Assembly: GCA_033398695.1 (NCBI GenBank)
Contig: CM065801.1
Coordinates: 53,888,358-53,952,357 of the forward strand
Reading direction: 5' to 3'
Source: Orobanche coerulescens
Lineage: Eukaryota; Streptophyta; Magnoliopsida; Lamiales; Orobanchaceae
Length of the DNA: 64,000 bases
The notes below the pieces were generated by a model. The model saw nothing but the letters and a program-made list of their open reading frames with translations. It did no database searches and was not told where the DNA came from. Below, piece by piece: positions 33,178 to 43,520 of this stretch (position 1 is its first letter; each line of letters begins with the position of its first letter). Both the position numbers and the translations under genes were made by a program.

Positions 33178-34108
33178 TGTTGTGCGGCGATTAATACGCC
33201 TCGATGGCGATCGGCATAATGGTCTGAGAGCCAACCATAGAAGACATACGCTGGGCAAACACCCAGCAGTCGGCACCCACGACGATCATCTTTTGGTATC
33301 TAGCGATCGTCTTTGATACCCGACCATAGACGATCGTCTCGTGCCACGTACGAATCCAACATCTGTCAAAGACGTCAAAGACCAAATCTTGGACGAAGAC
33401 CCACGTGCAGATCCACAAAAGGAGCTGACAAGATAAGGCCTTTGACCCCATTCTGTCACCTACCTCACCTACTGACAGGCCCGCCGAAAGGTGCAAAGTG
33501 GGACCTCCCCAGACAGCGACTCAGGACGCGTGCAGTTTTCCCATTGGCTCGCACAGCTGGCTGCCAGCAGCAGCCTTGGACTTTAAGGAAACAGCCCCAC
33601 GTGATAGGACGATCGCCCACTTTATTCTAATATAGAATACGACGGTCGCCCGCGATCGCCGGACAGGACCCAGCAACCTTGTCCCCTATAAATAGCAAGC
33701 CTCCAACATTGGCCAAAGGAATCATCGCATATACAGTGAAAAACGCACAGAGAGAGGATAAAAACTCATCTGGCATTTACTTACACATTCATAGTGATAT
33801 TCATACACACTTACATAACATCAAAAGCAAGAACTCACAGATCTTCATATCTGGTTCTTCCGGCAATCTACACGCTCTACAACTTAGATAACTAGGAGTC
33901 TTTACACTCATTGTAATAGATTCTAACATTAATATTTGTACTCCAAAGTATCTATATTAATAACATCTCGCGAGAGCATTCAAGCCCGGGATTAACAACC
34001 CTGGCAAACCTTGTGTTATTTTATTTTCCCACGGAAGTGTTCTCGCATTTGTTTGTTACTCGATCATTCCAGCAACATTATCTCCGGATAATATTTTGGG
34101 TAACAACA
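33178..34108 (+). repeat. 3' LTR of the Tat-like element (931 bases)
   Basis: It starts TGTTGTGCGGCG and ends GGGTAACAACA, so both ends carry matching inverted pentamers. The first 550 bases are clearly homologous to 58092 onwards. A TATAAATA at 33687-33694 marks the promoter. U3 holds several copies of the palindrome GACGATCGTC or close variants. Confidence 0.85.
33687..33694 (+). promoter_or_regulatory. TATA box in Tat-like LTR
   Basis: TATAAATA after CCCC, conserved with 58617-58624 in the second LTR copy. Confidence 0.65.
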
Positions 34109-34112
34109 TCAG

Positions 34113-34230
34113 TGTAGCGACTCGACTTTGTAGGCGAGAATTTTAATATTCTCAAAGAAAATTATTTTTGTCAAAAGCTATCTTTTATTTATTTTCCCCA
34201 ATATTTATCCTAGAAAGTCGGGACGTTACA
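34113..34230. mobile_element. 118-base segment with inverted ends
   Basis: The first 17 bases (TGTAGCGACTCGACTTT) match the reverse complement of the last 17 at 14 positions. The segment lies between the Tat LTR and the truncated LTR of element D. It may be a small deletion derivative of an LTR (element D's LTR also starts TGTAACGCCCCGACTT) or a tiny MITE. No clear target duplication. Confidence 0.4.
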
Positions 34231-34450
34231 CTCGCCATCCTCCAACCTGGCCGAAACCCGACCAACTCAATCCCTTCCATACACCCCGCCGCCACACCAC
34301 CACCTCCCTCTGTGTCCGTCTCGGTTGTGTTCATTTGAGTGTCTGTGACTGTGAGTTAATTTGTGACCGAATGTGTGTATGTGCGCGTCAGATTATGAAT
34401 GTATGAGTGAATGTTTTTATGCATATGTGTGTTTGAGATTTCAGGATGTG

Positions 34451-34501
<51 letters not shown>
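34451..34501. repeat. (GA)n microsatellite
   Basis: About 25 uninterrupted GA units inside the LTR of element D. The other LTR copy has only a short GAGAGAG there. Confidence 0.95.
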
Positions 34502-34502
<1 letters not shown>

Positions 34503-35269
34503 CCACTTCAACCAGGAAAGGGTTTTATGTAACCCAAACTCTTGGCTATTTTCATTGTGGCCTCTACATTTGAATTCTTGCAAATTAACCCCAAATTAGG
34601 TTATTGAAATCATACCCAATTTAACACTCCAATTTTTTTAATCCTTCAAACTAACCCCCAATCAGTTTTCTAATATCTCAAATCAGACCATTTGACTCAT
34701 TTTGACTCATTCAATTACTAGTAATGTTCAATTTTAAATTTAAGTTTTTTTTATTAATTTTTGGTTGTATTATAATAATAAAATAATTATATTATTTGTA
34801 TACTATTAAAGGAATTACGGGCATAGGATTGTTCATTCAAGCATCCACATCGCTTTCAAGTCAAAAACTGCATTTTATAAAGGTGTGTGATTTTACTACG
34901 CTTTTATCTATTTTAATTGCTTTATATAATATCTTGTATGTGCAGGTGAAATCAGTCAGAAACACATGAATGTCCAAATCAGTTAAAAGCACTTAATTAT
35001 GCAAATCCATAAGAAGCATTTAACTATGAAAATCAGTCAGAAGCACTTAATAGTGCAAAAAGCCGACGGGATAGCCGACAGACTTCACAATTTGTTATGT
35101 TGATTATACCTGCTAATATATTTAGAAATTAACTTAGACATATTGCATACCGTCTGGTAGGATTTGATCCAGCATCCTGTCTACATGGGCTTAAGAATGC
35201 GGGAGGCACGGCTTGCGATTCGACCTGTGAGATCTGAACTAGAAAGTAGTTAAATGAATTAATTTGTAC

Positions 35270-35385
35270 TACTCATACCAATAAGGTGCATCTTCCTTTT
35301 GGTAGCCATCTCATAGAAACTCCAAATTTAACCGTGATTAGCCTGAAGTAGTTATGGGATGGGTGACTCTCAGGGTGCGGTGTAC
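35270..35385 (+). ncRNA. 5S rRNA-like segment, Cassandra left LTR
   Basis: It follows the 5S order: ATACCA, then CATCTCATAGAAACTCC, a diverged A box, and GGGATGGGTGAC. The part of the C box reading CCCTGGGAAGTC is deleted, so the internal promoter is probably inactive. Confidence 0.75.
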
Positions 35386-35902
35386 GTGAGTGAGGACAAA
35401 GCGTGCTAGAAAAGACTCGTGTTGGTACAGTGAGGATAGTCTTTATCATTCTGGGGACCAACAATTATTATCGGAGCAGGTCACGGGTGTGGATTCTCTC
35501 CAGTATCCTACAGTGGAGGCTACCAGAGTGTTGGAACTGAGAGGCAGGCATACATCAAATGTTACACTTGGACAGAACTGATATGCTGGTGCAGTAGAGG
35601 TTGTTAAGTACTGGAGTTCTATGTGATCAAATCTAATATGCTGGAACAGAGATATTAAAACAACAGAAGTAAACGAAGCTGGAACACATGTTGATGTCAA
35701 GTGTTGGAGGACAGTGTCAATGAAATCTAGTTCGTGGAGGTTTCCATACTTTGGGGCTGAGATGCTGGCAGGTACTGGGAGGGGGATTGTTGGGATTCAA
35801 TCCAGCATCCTCATGCGCCGGCTTAAAAATCCGTGAAGCACGATTTCCGATCCGATTGTGAGATTTACACTAGAAAGTGGTTAAATGAATTGATTTTGAC
35901 TA

Positions 35903-36026
35903 CTCATACCAACAAGATGCATCTTCTTTTCTGGTAGCCATCTTATAGAAACTCTAAAGTTAAACGTGCTTGGCCTGGAATAGTTGTGAGATAGCTGACC
36001 CCTTGGGAAGTCTCTCAGGGTGCGTG
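35903..36026 (+). ncRNA. 5S rRNA-like segment, Cassandra right LTR
   Basis: ATACCA, AGTTAAACGTGCTTGG (A box, 35958-35973) and GCTGACCCCTTGGGAAGTC (C box, 35995-36013) are in 5S order and spacing. The intermediate element is diverged. RNA polymerase III use is possible but not shown. Confidence 0.8.
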
Positions 36027-36217
36027 TGAGTGAGGATAAATCATGCTAGAAAAAAACTCGTGTTGGTATAGTGAGAACAGCCTTCATCATTTGGGGGACC
36101 AACACTCTCCACACTAAGCGAGTTAAAAGCTCACCCAAATTATTTTAACCCTTTCAGGTTAAGAAATTTGGTGTGGCGTGCGCTTGAGTTTGTGATAATC
36201 ATGCTTCATTAATAGAT

Positions 36218-36248
<31 letters not shown>

Positions 36249-36457
36249 TTGATGTAAAGCTATATTTTCTGAACAGTGTTCGAATGGTTTTAATTTCAAA
36301 TCAAAGTATGTTTGTGTTTAACGATTACTTGAGAATATTACTTGCGATTATTATAGTTGGTTTTGAACATACTCATTTATTCTTCTTAAAAATATTCATT
36401 CATTTTTGCTTAAAAATTTGAAGAGTTATTTTTCTGAGAATAAGGAATTACATAAGT

Positions 36458-36469
36458 GGTATCAAAGCG
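36458..36469 (+). other. Primer binding site of element D
   Basis: TGGTATCAAAGC, one mismatch from the initiator-Met complement, after LTR end ACA and TAAG. From here to 36892 there is only leader sequence. Confidence 0.85.
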
Positions 36470-36892
36470 GGTCTACTGTGTTGTAGACTCATTAAGATAG
36501 TTTCTTTTCCAGACTAAAATTTTATTTTCGCAAATAGTCCAAATTCTTATAGAAACTATGATCATCCACCTATGCCGCTTTATGTTGACTTCAAGGTACG
36601 TTTAGATTATTATTACTCATTTTGTGATAAATGCAATTTTGCAGATCAACCAAGATTCATGTATTAACGACTCATTCTCAATCTATTTTGTGAAATAGGA
36701 ATTTTTTGATAAAATATTTGGGAATGTAATTATTTTCTTATAAATTCATAGCTATATGTGCGACATACGTTATTTTATTATTGCTAGAAATCTTTGGGGT
36801 TTTCAACCCATTGATACAATGTCATTCTTCATTTTATTTCCCCTTCTTGTGGGGTGATTACTGATAGGTCATTGCCTATGATGTGCCTTAGG

Positions 36893-38375
36893 ATCATGGC
36901 AACTCGTAGACATAGACTCCCAGCTAACCAAGGTGTGGGTAATCTCGGTGATTAGATCGCCCATAATGTTGGTGCTGGTGGTAACGGAGGTGAGAACAAC
37001 CGCAATGATACATGCCATAACCTAATCAGGCACAAATTATGAAACACGCCACCATCATTCAGCATCCAGGAAGGGCCAGAATTTGTGGACGAATAGTTCA
37101 TGTCCTTGGAGTGCATCTTCGAGCTTATATGGTGCACTGAGCTCAGATGATCCTATGTGCTCAGTATCAAATGATCGGGGATGCGGGACGCTGGTGGATG
37201 AGCTATTAGATGCCGACAGCAGAGCGTGCTGCTTAAACCTGGAACACCTTCAAAGAGATGGTAATGGAACAATACTATCCCCATCACTACAGCGAGAAGA
37301 TGGATAGAGAGATTTGGAACCTCGAACAAGGACGACTCACGATTGAAGAATATGAGAGAAAGTTCAACCAGACTAGCTTCTTAGTAGAGAACATGTACAG
37401 ATCGAAAAAGAGCCCTCAAGTTCCAAAGTGGGTTACGCCCGAGTATCCATCACATCGTGGCTGGTCATAGGGTGCTAACCTATACCGAGATAGTGTTCCC
37501 ATCTCAAGAGGTTGAGGCTACCCATAATCTGAATCCACAACATCCTGCAAAGCCTAATATTTATAAGAGGCATCAGAATGGGAACCCAAATTAGGTCGAG
37601 GCTTCTAAAGCAACCCAGGGTTCATTAGAGGTCAGGACTTAAGGCTCAAAATAGTAAGCCATAGTGCCCAAAGTGTGGTAAAAATCATGGCAGGGAGTGC
37701 TTGTACGGTAAAGGTGTCTGCTACCACTATAAGGAGCCAGGGAACTCATCTACGAACTTTTATCTTCAAGGGGTCAAGGGTCAAAATTCTAGAGAAAGAG
37801 CTTACATATATTCCTTGATCCAAAAGGAAGCAGATGAGAATCCCAACACTATATCAGGTATGTTGATTGTATCTTATTTACCCACTCTCGTATTGTTTGA
37901 CACTGGTGCCACATTATCTTTTATGTCTGCTAGGTTTTGTCATGCCATCGGATGTAGGAGCGTTAGTATTTACTAATCACTAGAAATTAACATCCTAGCA
38001 GGGGAGTCCATCCCCACTAATAAAATGGTACAGAACTTGAACATTGAGATAGGAGGAAAGAATTTTAGTGGTGATTTATATTTGATCAATATGATGGACT
38101 TCGACGTAATCCTTGGCAAGGAAGCACAATCATGATGCTGATATAAGGTGTCGAGATAAAGAAGTTACATTGCCACTACCAGAGAGTGAGATGATTAAAT
38201 TCTACGGTACGAAATCGAAGATGGTACCTAAAGTCGTTTCGACAATGAGTGCGTTAAAGAGTTTGAGGAAACAAAAGTGTCAGGAAATTTTGGTAAGTCT
38301 CATAGACACTCAAGAGGTTGAGACTACCCCTGTAGACGTTTCTATAGTGTGGGAGTACTCTGATGTATTCCTATA
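36893..38375 (+). pseudogene. Element D gag and protease, decayed
   Basis: The probable gag start is ATGGCAACTCGTAGACATAG near 36897, followed by many stops. Capsid-like fragments appear around 37245-37400 (EMVMEQYYPHHYSEKM, EQGRLTIEEYERKFNQTSFL). A protease fragment is readable at 37860-37960 with VLFDTGATLSFMSARF, keeping the Asp-Thr-Gly triad. A linker fragment STMSALKSLRKQKCQEIL ... VWEYSDVFL precedes reverse transcriptase. Frameshifts are numerous and nothing is translatable as a whole. Confidence 0.8.
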
Positions 38376-39845
38376 AGAATTGTCGGTAATTCCACCTGAT
38401 CGGCAAGTGGAGTTCAGCATCATTTGGTACCAAGGGCAGCCCCAACATCTAAGGCACCATATAAACTGGCGTCGAAGGAACTTCAAGAGTTGAAAGCTCA
38501 AATCTAGGAGTTATTAGAGCTTTTGTTTATTTGCCCTAGTGTCTCACCGTGGGGTGCTCCGATTTTATTTGTTAATAAGAAGGATGGATCACCCAGGATG
38601 TGTATCGATTATAGGGAGTTGAATAGACTCACATGTCAAGAACAAGTATCTGCTCCCAAGGATAGAGTATTTGTTTGATCAATTGAGAGGTTACAGAATT
38701 TTTTCAAAGATTGATTTAAGATATGGCTACCATCAGTTAAAGATTAAGGAGAGTGATACATCAAAGAGGCCATTTAGAACCCATTATGGGCACTATGAGT
38801 TTATTGTGATGCCATTAGATCTAAGTAATGCACCAACTAATTTCATAGATTTGATGAACAGGGTGTTCCACACATACTTACACAAGTCTGATTATCTTCA
38901 TAAATGATATTTGGTGTACTCCAAAGACAAGAAATAACATCAGGAACATCTAAGAATCATGTTGGAGACACTTTGCAAGGAGTGGTTATATGTGATGTTC
39001 AAGAAATGTGAATTTTGATTGGATCGAATTGGACTTCATGGTCAAGTGGTGACTTCTAAGCAAATTGAGTTAGATCCCAACAAGGTTGAGGAAGTTGATA
39101 GTTGGGAGGCACCGAAGAATACAAGAAAAGTTCGTAGTTTTTTGGACTTAGCCGGTTATTACTGAAGATTTATAGAAGGGTTCTTGAAAATAGCCACACA
39201 TATGACTTAGTTAACACGAAAGTTTGTAAAGTTGAATGGAATGAGAGGTGCGAGGAAAGTTTCCAAGAGTTGAACAGGAGACTAACCTCCGCAAGAATAT
39301 TGACAATTCCAGACCCGACAAAGGAGTTTGTTATTTATAGTGATGCTTTGAAGCAGGGTTTAGGTTACATGTTGATGCAACAAGGCATTGTGGTGGTATA
39401 GGCATGTATGACCTTAAGCCACATGAGTTGATTACCCAACACATGATTTAGAATTAGCAGCAGTGGTGCATGCATTGAGAATTTGGCGTCACTATCTCTT
39501 TGGAGGTAAGTGTGAGATATACACGATTGGTGAAAGATTATGAATGTACTATTCACTATCATCTTGGCAACACAAATATAGCAGCTGATACACTATGTCG
39601 GAAGTCGAGAGGTGAGTTTGCTTGCTTGCTCACCAACCATGAGAAGTTGATCAAAAAGTTCTCTAGTCTGAGGATCAAGGCAGTTGAGCCTCCATATGAA
39701 GGCGATTCTTGCATCACTAGTTGTACAACCAAATTTGAGGGATAAGATCGAGGAGGCTCAACCCCACGATAAGTTCTTGTGCAAGACGATAGGTTGAGCA
39801 TAAGTTGGAGATGTAAAAGGTTTTGCAATTTTGGTAAATGATATA
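38376..39845 (+). pseudogene. Element D reverse transcriptase and RNase H, decayed
   Basis: Reverse transcriptase pieces occur in order: [16 protein letters not shown] sequence around 38600, then [40 protein letters not shown] and NRVFHTYLH. The catalytic FIDD is damaged. Next come a GHVVTS-like block (39040), a GYY.RFIEG-like block (39160), and RNase H traces (FVIYSDALKQGLGYMLMQQ, LGNTNIAADTLCRKS). The composite insertion at 39846 interrupts it between RNase H and the integrase zinc-binding region. Confidence 0.82.
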
Positions 39846-40475
39846 TGTTGGTCCCAAGAATGATGAAGACTATCCTCACTGTACCAACAGTAGTCTTTTC
39901 TAGCGCGCTTTGTCCTCACTCACGCGCACCTGGGATTCCTCCCAGGGGGTCACCCATCCCATAACTACTCTAGGCCAAGCACGCTTAACTTTAGAGTTTC
40001 TATGAGATGGATACCAGAAAAGAAGATGCATCTTGTTGGTATGAGTACTCCAAATCAATTCATTTAACCACTTTCTAGTGCAGATCTCACAGGTCGAATC
40101 GCAATCCGCACCTCGCACATTTTTAATCCCATGCAGGCAAGATGCTGGACCGAAGACCAACAATCCCCCTCCCAGTACCTGCCAGCATCTCAGCCCCATA
40201 GTCTGGAAACCTCCGCGAACTAGATTTGATCACACAGCCCTCTAGCGGCTGGATTCATTCACACAGTCCTCCAACATTTGACATCAGCATCTGTTCTAGT
40301 TCTGTTTACTTCTGCTGCGCCAGTATCTCAGTTCCAGCATACTAGATTTGATCACATAGCCCTCCAGCTCCTGACAACCTCCAAAGTGCCAACATCTTAT
40401 TTCCGGCTAACTGGCAACATTTGCTGCATGCCCGCCTCTTAGTTCCAACACTCTGGCAGCCTCCACTGTAGGATT
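39846..40475 (-). mobile_element. Cassandra, 3' LTR and interior, minus strand
   Basis: LTR 39846-40162 (317 bases, TGTTGG...CCAACA), then the complement of the same purine tract as the first Cassandra, then interior sequence to 40475, where copia integrase sequence begins. The second LTR is missing. Confidence 0.85.
39925..40045 (-). ncRNA. 5S rRNA-like segment, best-preserved copy
   Basis: On the minus strand the A box is AGTTAAGCGTGCTTGG (39975-39990) and the C box region is GGGTGACCCCCTGGGA (39940-39955), with the intermediate GGGATGGGTGAC. All three match the plant 5S promoter closely, better than either LTR of the other Cassandra copy. Confidence 0.85.
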
Positions 40476-41654
40476 CTTCGAGGGAACAGGACGTTAAAAG
40501 AAGCAACAAGAACCATGATTGCCGCAAGTAAGTTGCCACATCGTTTCTGGGGCAAAGCCACCAATACAGCGTGCTACACACAAAACCGTTGTATCATCAA
40601 CAAACACCACAACAAAACAACTTACGAGGTATGGAACAACAAAACTCCATTAGTTTCGTACTTTCACATTTTTGGATGCAGATGTTATGTTTTGAACAAT
40701 GGGAAGGATCAACTTAGAACCTTCGATGAGAAGTGGGATGAAGGAATATTTGTTGGATACTCCTCTGTCAGCAAAGCTTAGAGGATCTTTAATAAAAGAA
40801 AGCTGACAATTGAGGAATCGGTACATGTAGTGTTCGACGAACCTCATCATGATCCTACAGGAGTAGAGGATCTCACTCAGAATATCCAACAACTCACCAT
40901 TGATAACCTTACAACTCCTATAGAGCCTGTCGTTGATTTAGAAATCAAACCCGCAGCTGTAAGAACAGAAGTAGATGAAGCCAATGCTGTACAAACTAAA
41001 GCTGAAACTATAGCAACTCAAGATACAGTACGGGACGCCGAATTAGAACCCAACAAAAGATGGTTGAGAGATCACCCTCAGGAGTTAAACGTAGGAAATA
41101 TTGATGCTGGTATGTCTACTCGTAGGAGAATACAGAGTACATAAAAAAATGTATTATGTGCGCAAGAAGAACCCGAGTCTGAGATATCTCCATTTCCTGT
41201 ATGGAAGTCTCTATCTGAACTTAGAAGACTTAACATGTGCACTATTGCCATATTCTTAGTTCAATCTGAACCTGTTTCCACCAAAGAAGCTCTAGACAAT
41301 TCTCATTGGATTACATCTATGAAAGAAGAGCTTAATGGTTTCGAAAGAAACAATGTACGGTATCTTGTACCCAGACCAACGCATCAATCCGTATTTGGAA
41401 CAAAATAGGTATTTAGAAACAATAAGGATGGAAATGGACTCATTATTAGAAACAAATCCCGTTTAGTTGCACAAGGCTACAGACAGGAAGAAGGCATAGA
41501 CTACGATGAAATTTTTGCCCCTGTTGCCAAACTAGAAGCCATTAGGATATTTTTAGCCTTTGCTGCCCATAAGAGCTTTATTGTTTATCAAATGGACGTC
41601 AAGAGTGCATTCCTGAATGGAGAACTTGCCGAAGAAGTCTATGTTGAATAACCA
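40476..41654 (+). pseudogene. SIRE-like copia integrase C-terminus and reverse transcriptase start
   Basis: It starts mid-integrase with RTLKEATRTMIAASKLPHRF, WGKATNTACYTQNRCIINKH and FHIFGCRCYVLNN, then a variable acidic linker. Reverse transcriptase begins at 41290 with [60 protein letters not shown] and [20 protein letters not shown]. It stops there: the catalytic YVDD part and RNase H are deleted and the next open frame follows at once. In-frame stops occur at 40780, 41142 and 41406. Confidence 0.85.
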
Positions 41655-41689
41655 CCATAGTTTGAAGCTGATAGACAACGGGAGGATTC

Positions 41690-42977
41690 AGTCCCTTTTG
41701 TACCCATGTATACATAAACCACTTCGGAACAGGAAGAAACAGCTCCCCCTGTTGCCAATCAAACCGAACAGCCGCAATCTGAAACAACCTTTGCTGCCCC
41801 TGCACCTTCACCTGTTGAAGTGGAATCCGACGACGGTTTCTTACCTGAGGATGAACCACAATGGCCATGATCTCATGTGGTCGTCAGACATCTAAACGGA
41901 GCCGAAGTCGATGCAAAGCCCGATTACACCAGAACAGTAGAGAGGAAAGAGCAACTGCATGCTCTAGGCCGCCAAATTGTTTTCCTATAGGACGCCGTTA
42001 ATGCCCTACACACTGTTGAGAAGGAAATTAATTGGTTACATGAGACTGCTATCGATGAAATGACTGGTGTCAAGTGCGAAATCTTCCAAGTGGAAGAAGC
42101 CTTTCGCATTCTGCCCACCGTCATGAGGCAAGCTCTCAATAAACTACAACAGCGCCAAGAGCAAATTATTTTGGAAGAATAAGCCAAGCTTCGTATTTCT
42201 GAAGCCAAGACTGCATCAGCCCTTGTTGAGACAGGATCCCACCTTCGAGGCCACGACAAAAAGATTGATGACATGTCACTAGTGCTCAAATCACTAGTTG
42301 ATAGAATGTCAAGTTTGGAGACCAAACATGATGACGCACTGAAAATCCTGGAACGCCTAGATGATAAGGTCTCTTACCTTGATGAGGCTAAAAAGGGGGA
42401 AGAGGCTAGGGAAGCTGCAAAGAGATTAAGGCTTGAGTAAGAAAAGGAGATGGAAGCTACATTAGAAGACAGCATTACTGCTGCAATCTCTCGATTATCA
42501 TCTCCTGCTCACACTGTTAGGATACAGGGAGCTCGTCCGGAATTCCATGACCCTAAATTTCCTTGGAAAAACCTCGTGCAGAAGCCGCAAATGATAAATC
42601 TCCTGGCCAACCGACAGCCAACAGCCGACAAGATAAAGGATTGGAGGAAGAATGAATTGTTAAGATACTTTGTAGTTCTTATCAGGGAATCCCCCATATT
42701 CAACAGTTGTAAGATGCTGCAGGAAGCTGCCGAGGAATTCAAAAATAGGTTAGATGAAGGAACGCACCCCCTACATCAAAAGTTAAAATCCAAACTCTTC
42801 CTTCAGCTGATTTATTATCATCAGATCAAGCTTACAAGAGCAAAATATATTTCTTCCAAGTATCATTCCCATCTAAGAAGAAGAAATATACTCAGTCACC
42901 AAGAACAGCCATCATCAGTTCAAGAACTTCATATTCAAGCTGTTGTTCTTACCTGGTTACCTTACTTTTACCTTTGA
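41690..42977 (+). pseudogene. Extra C-terminal ORF of a SIRE-like copia element (coiled coil)
   Basis: After the truncated reverse transcriptase a long frame with a few stops encodes a Pro/Glu-rich start, then a heptad coiled coil. Examples are VNALHTVEKEINWLHETAID and LVLKSLVDRMSSLETKHDDA. A C-terminal Lys-rich part follows. An extra ORF after RNase H, often called env-like and containing coiled coils, is typical of SIRE/Maximus elements. No signal peptide or membrane segment was seen in the readable part. Stops lie near 41651, 41868, 41990, 42182 and 42440. Confidence 0.6.
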
Positions 42978-43432
42978 GTAAAAACCTAGTTCTATTTGAA
43001 CTAAATAAGTTATTCCGACCTGTGTGGGACGAATAAGACAAGGCTTTGGGACTGTGTGTGAAGAAGAAAGTCAAGAGTTAGCTTTGACCAATCTGTGTGA
43101 ATGGTTGAAAGATGCAGTCTTTGTATCAATCTGTGTGAACGATACGAGGATAGGTTTAATTATAGACACGCAGTTGTGTATGCAGTGTTTATAATAAAAT
43201 GTTTTACTCCTGTGTGGAGGACCAGTGTACGTAGAGGGGTTTACCTCGAACCACTTTAAATCTTGTGTTATTTACCTTCTGCAATTTATTGTTTTCATTA
43301 ATGTGATTATTTTTAAGTATACACTGCAAACTATCTTTAATAAGACTTCCGCTATGCACTCTAATTTGTAAAACGCACGGCTTGTTGCTTAAACACTTTC
43401 CAAGCTGTATTCTGTATACTTAGTGGCCAACA
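42978..43432 (+). repeat. Probable 3' LTR or 3' tail of the SIRE-like fragment
   Basis: Non-coding. It contains repeated CTGTGTG/CCTGTGTGG motifs (43018-43215) and ends TTAGTGGCCAACA next to the ATATA duplication. The LTR start was not identified. Confidence 0.5.
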
Positions 43433-43437
43433 ATATA

Positions 43438-43520
43438 TTGACGTATCATGGGAGAGGTTGCGTTCCTAAGGACAAGACCCCTTATGAAGGAGATTCTTGA
43501 GGAGGCGCATAGTGAGCCAT
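43438..43520 (+). pseudogene. Element D integrase, zinc-binding start (continues at 50296)
   Basis: A short piece reading KEILEEAHSEPYV-like residues, equivalent to EEAHTTPYSIHPG in element C. It resumes at 50296 after Copia-2. Confidence 0.75.

Larger units (their letters stand above)
29800..34108 (+). mobile_element. 3' portion of a Tat-like gypsy element with antisense gene
   Basis: The plus-strand purine tract and LTR at 33163-34108 set the element orientation as plus. The only coding region (29958-32652) runs the other way. Antisense extra genes between pol and the 3' LTR are known in the Tat lineage. gag-pol and the 5' LTR are absent. The left border is within about 100 bases of 29800. 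Confidence 0.75.
35155..36104 (+). mobile_element. Cassandra TRIM retrotransposon with two LTRs
   Basis: Two LTRs of 309 (35155-35463) and 317 bases (35788-36104), each with TGNT..CCAACA ends, flank a 324-base non-coding interior. The interior begins with a degenerate primer site (TTATCGGAGC) and ends with a purine tract (GGTACTGGGAGGGGGAT). Each LTR contains a 5S rRNA-like segment, the hallmark of Cassandra. Flanking pentamers CCGTC and CTCTC match at only three positions, so the duplication is eroded. The element sits in the LTR of gypsy D, and the homologous LTR of B lacks it. Confidence 0.9.
34231..36453 (+). repeat. 5' LTR of gypsy element D, left end missing, split by Cassandra
   Basis: 34231-34630 matches 56241-57200 (once the MITE is removed) in the 3' LTR. 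34635-35154 plus 36105-36453 match the LTR of element B at 8944-12133 in reverse. It ends GGAATTACA, then TAAG and a primer site. The Cassandra insert occupies 35155-36104. A (GA)n microsatellite lies at 34451-34501. Confidence 0.85.
39846..43432. mobile_element. Composite insertion: half a Cassandra joined to a copia fragment
   Basis: The insertion begins TGTTGGTCCC and ends GGCCAACA, and ATATA occurs directly outside both ends (39841-39845 and 43433-43437). The left 630 bases are a minus-strand Cassandra lacking its second LTR. The rest is a plus-strand SIRE-like copia remnant. Removing it restores continuity of gypsy D. The two parts have opposite orientation, so how they share one target duplication is unclear (see findings). 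Confidence 0.7.

Noticed and set aside
35155..36104. True 5S rRNA genes
   Set aside because: The 5S-like parts are diverged, lie inside paired LTRs with primer site and purine tract, and lack the 5' part and terminator of a 5S gene.
15854..43437. Link between element C and the composite insertion because both have ATATA duplications
   Set aside because: A five-base AT-only word is common in this sequence, and the elements are unrelated and complete in themselves.
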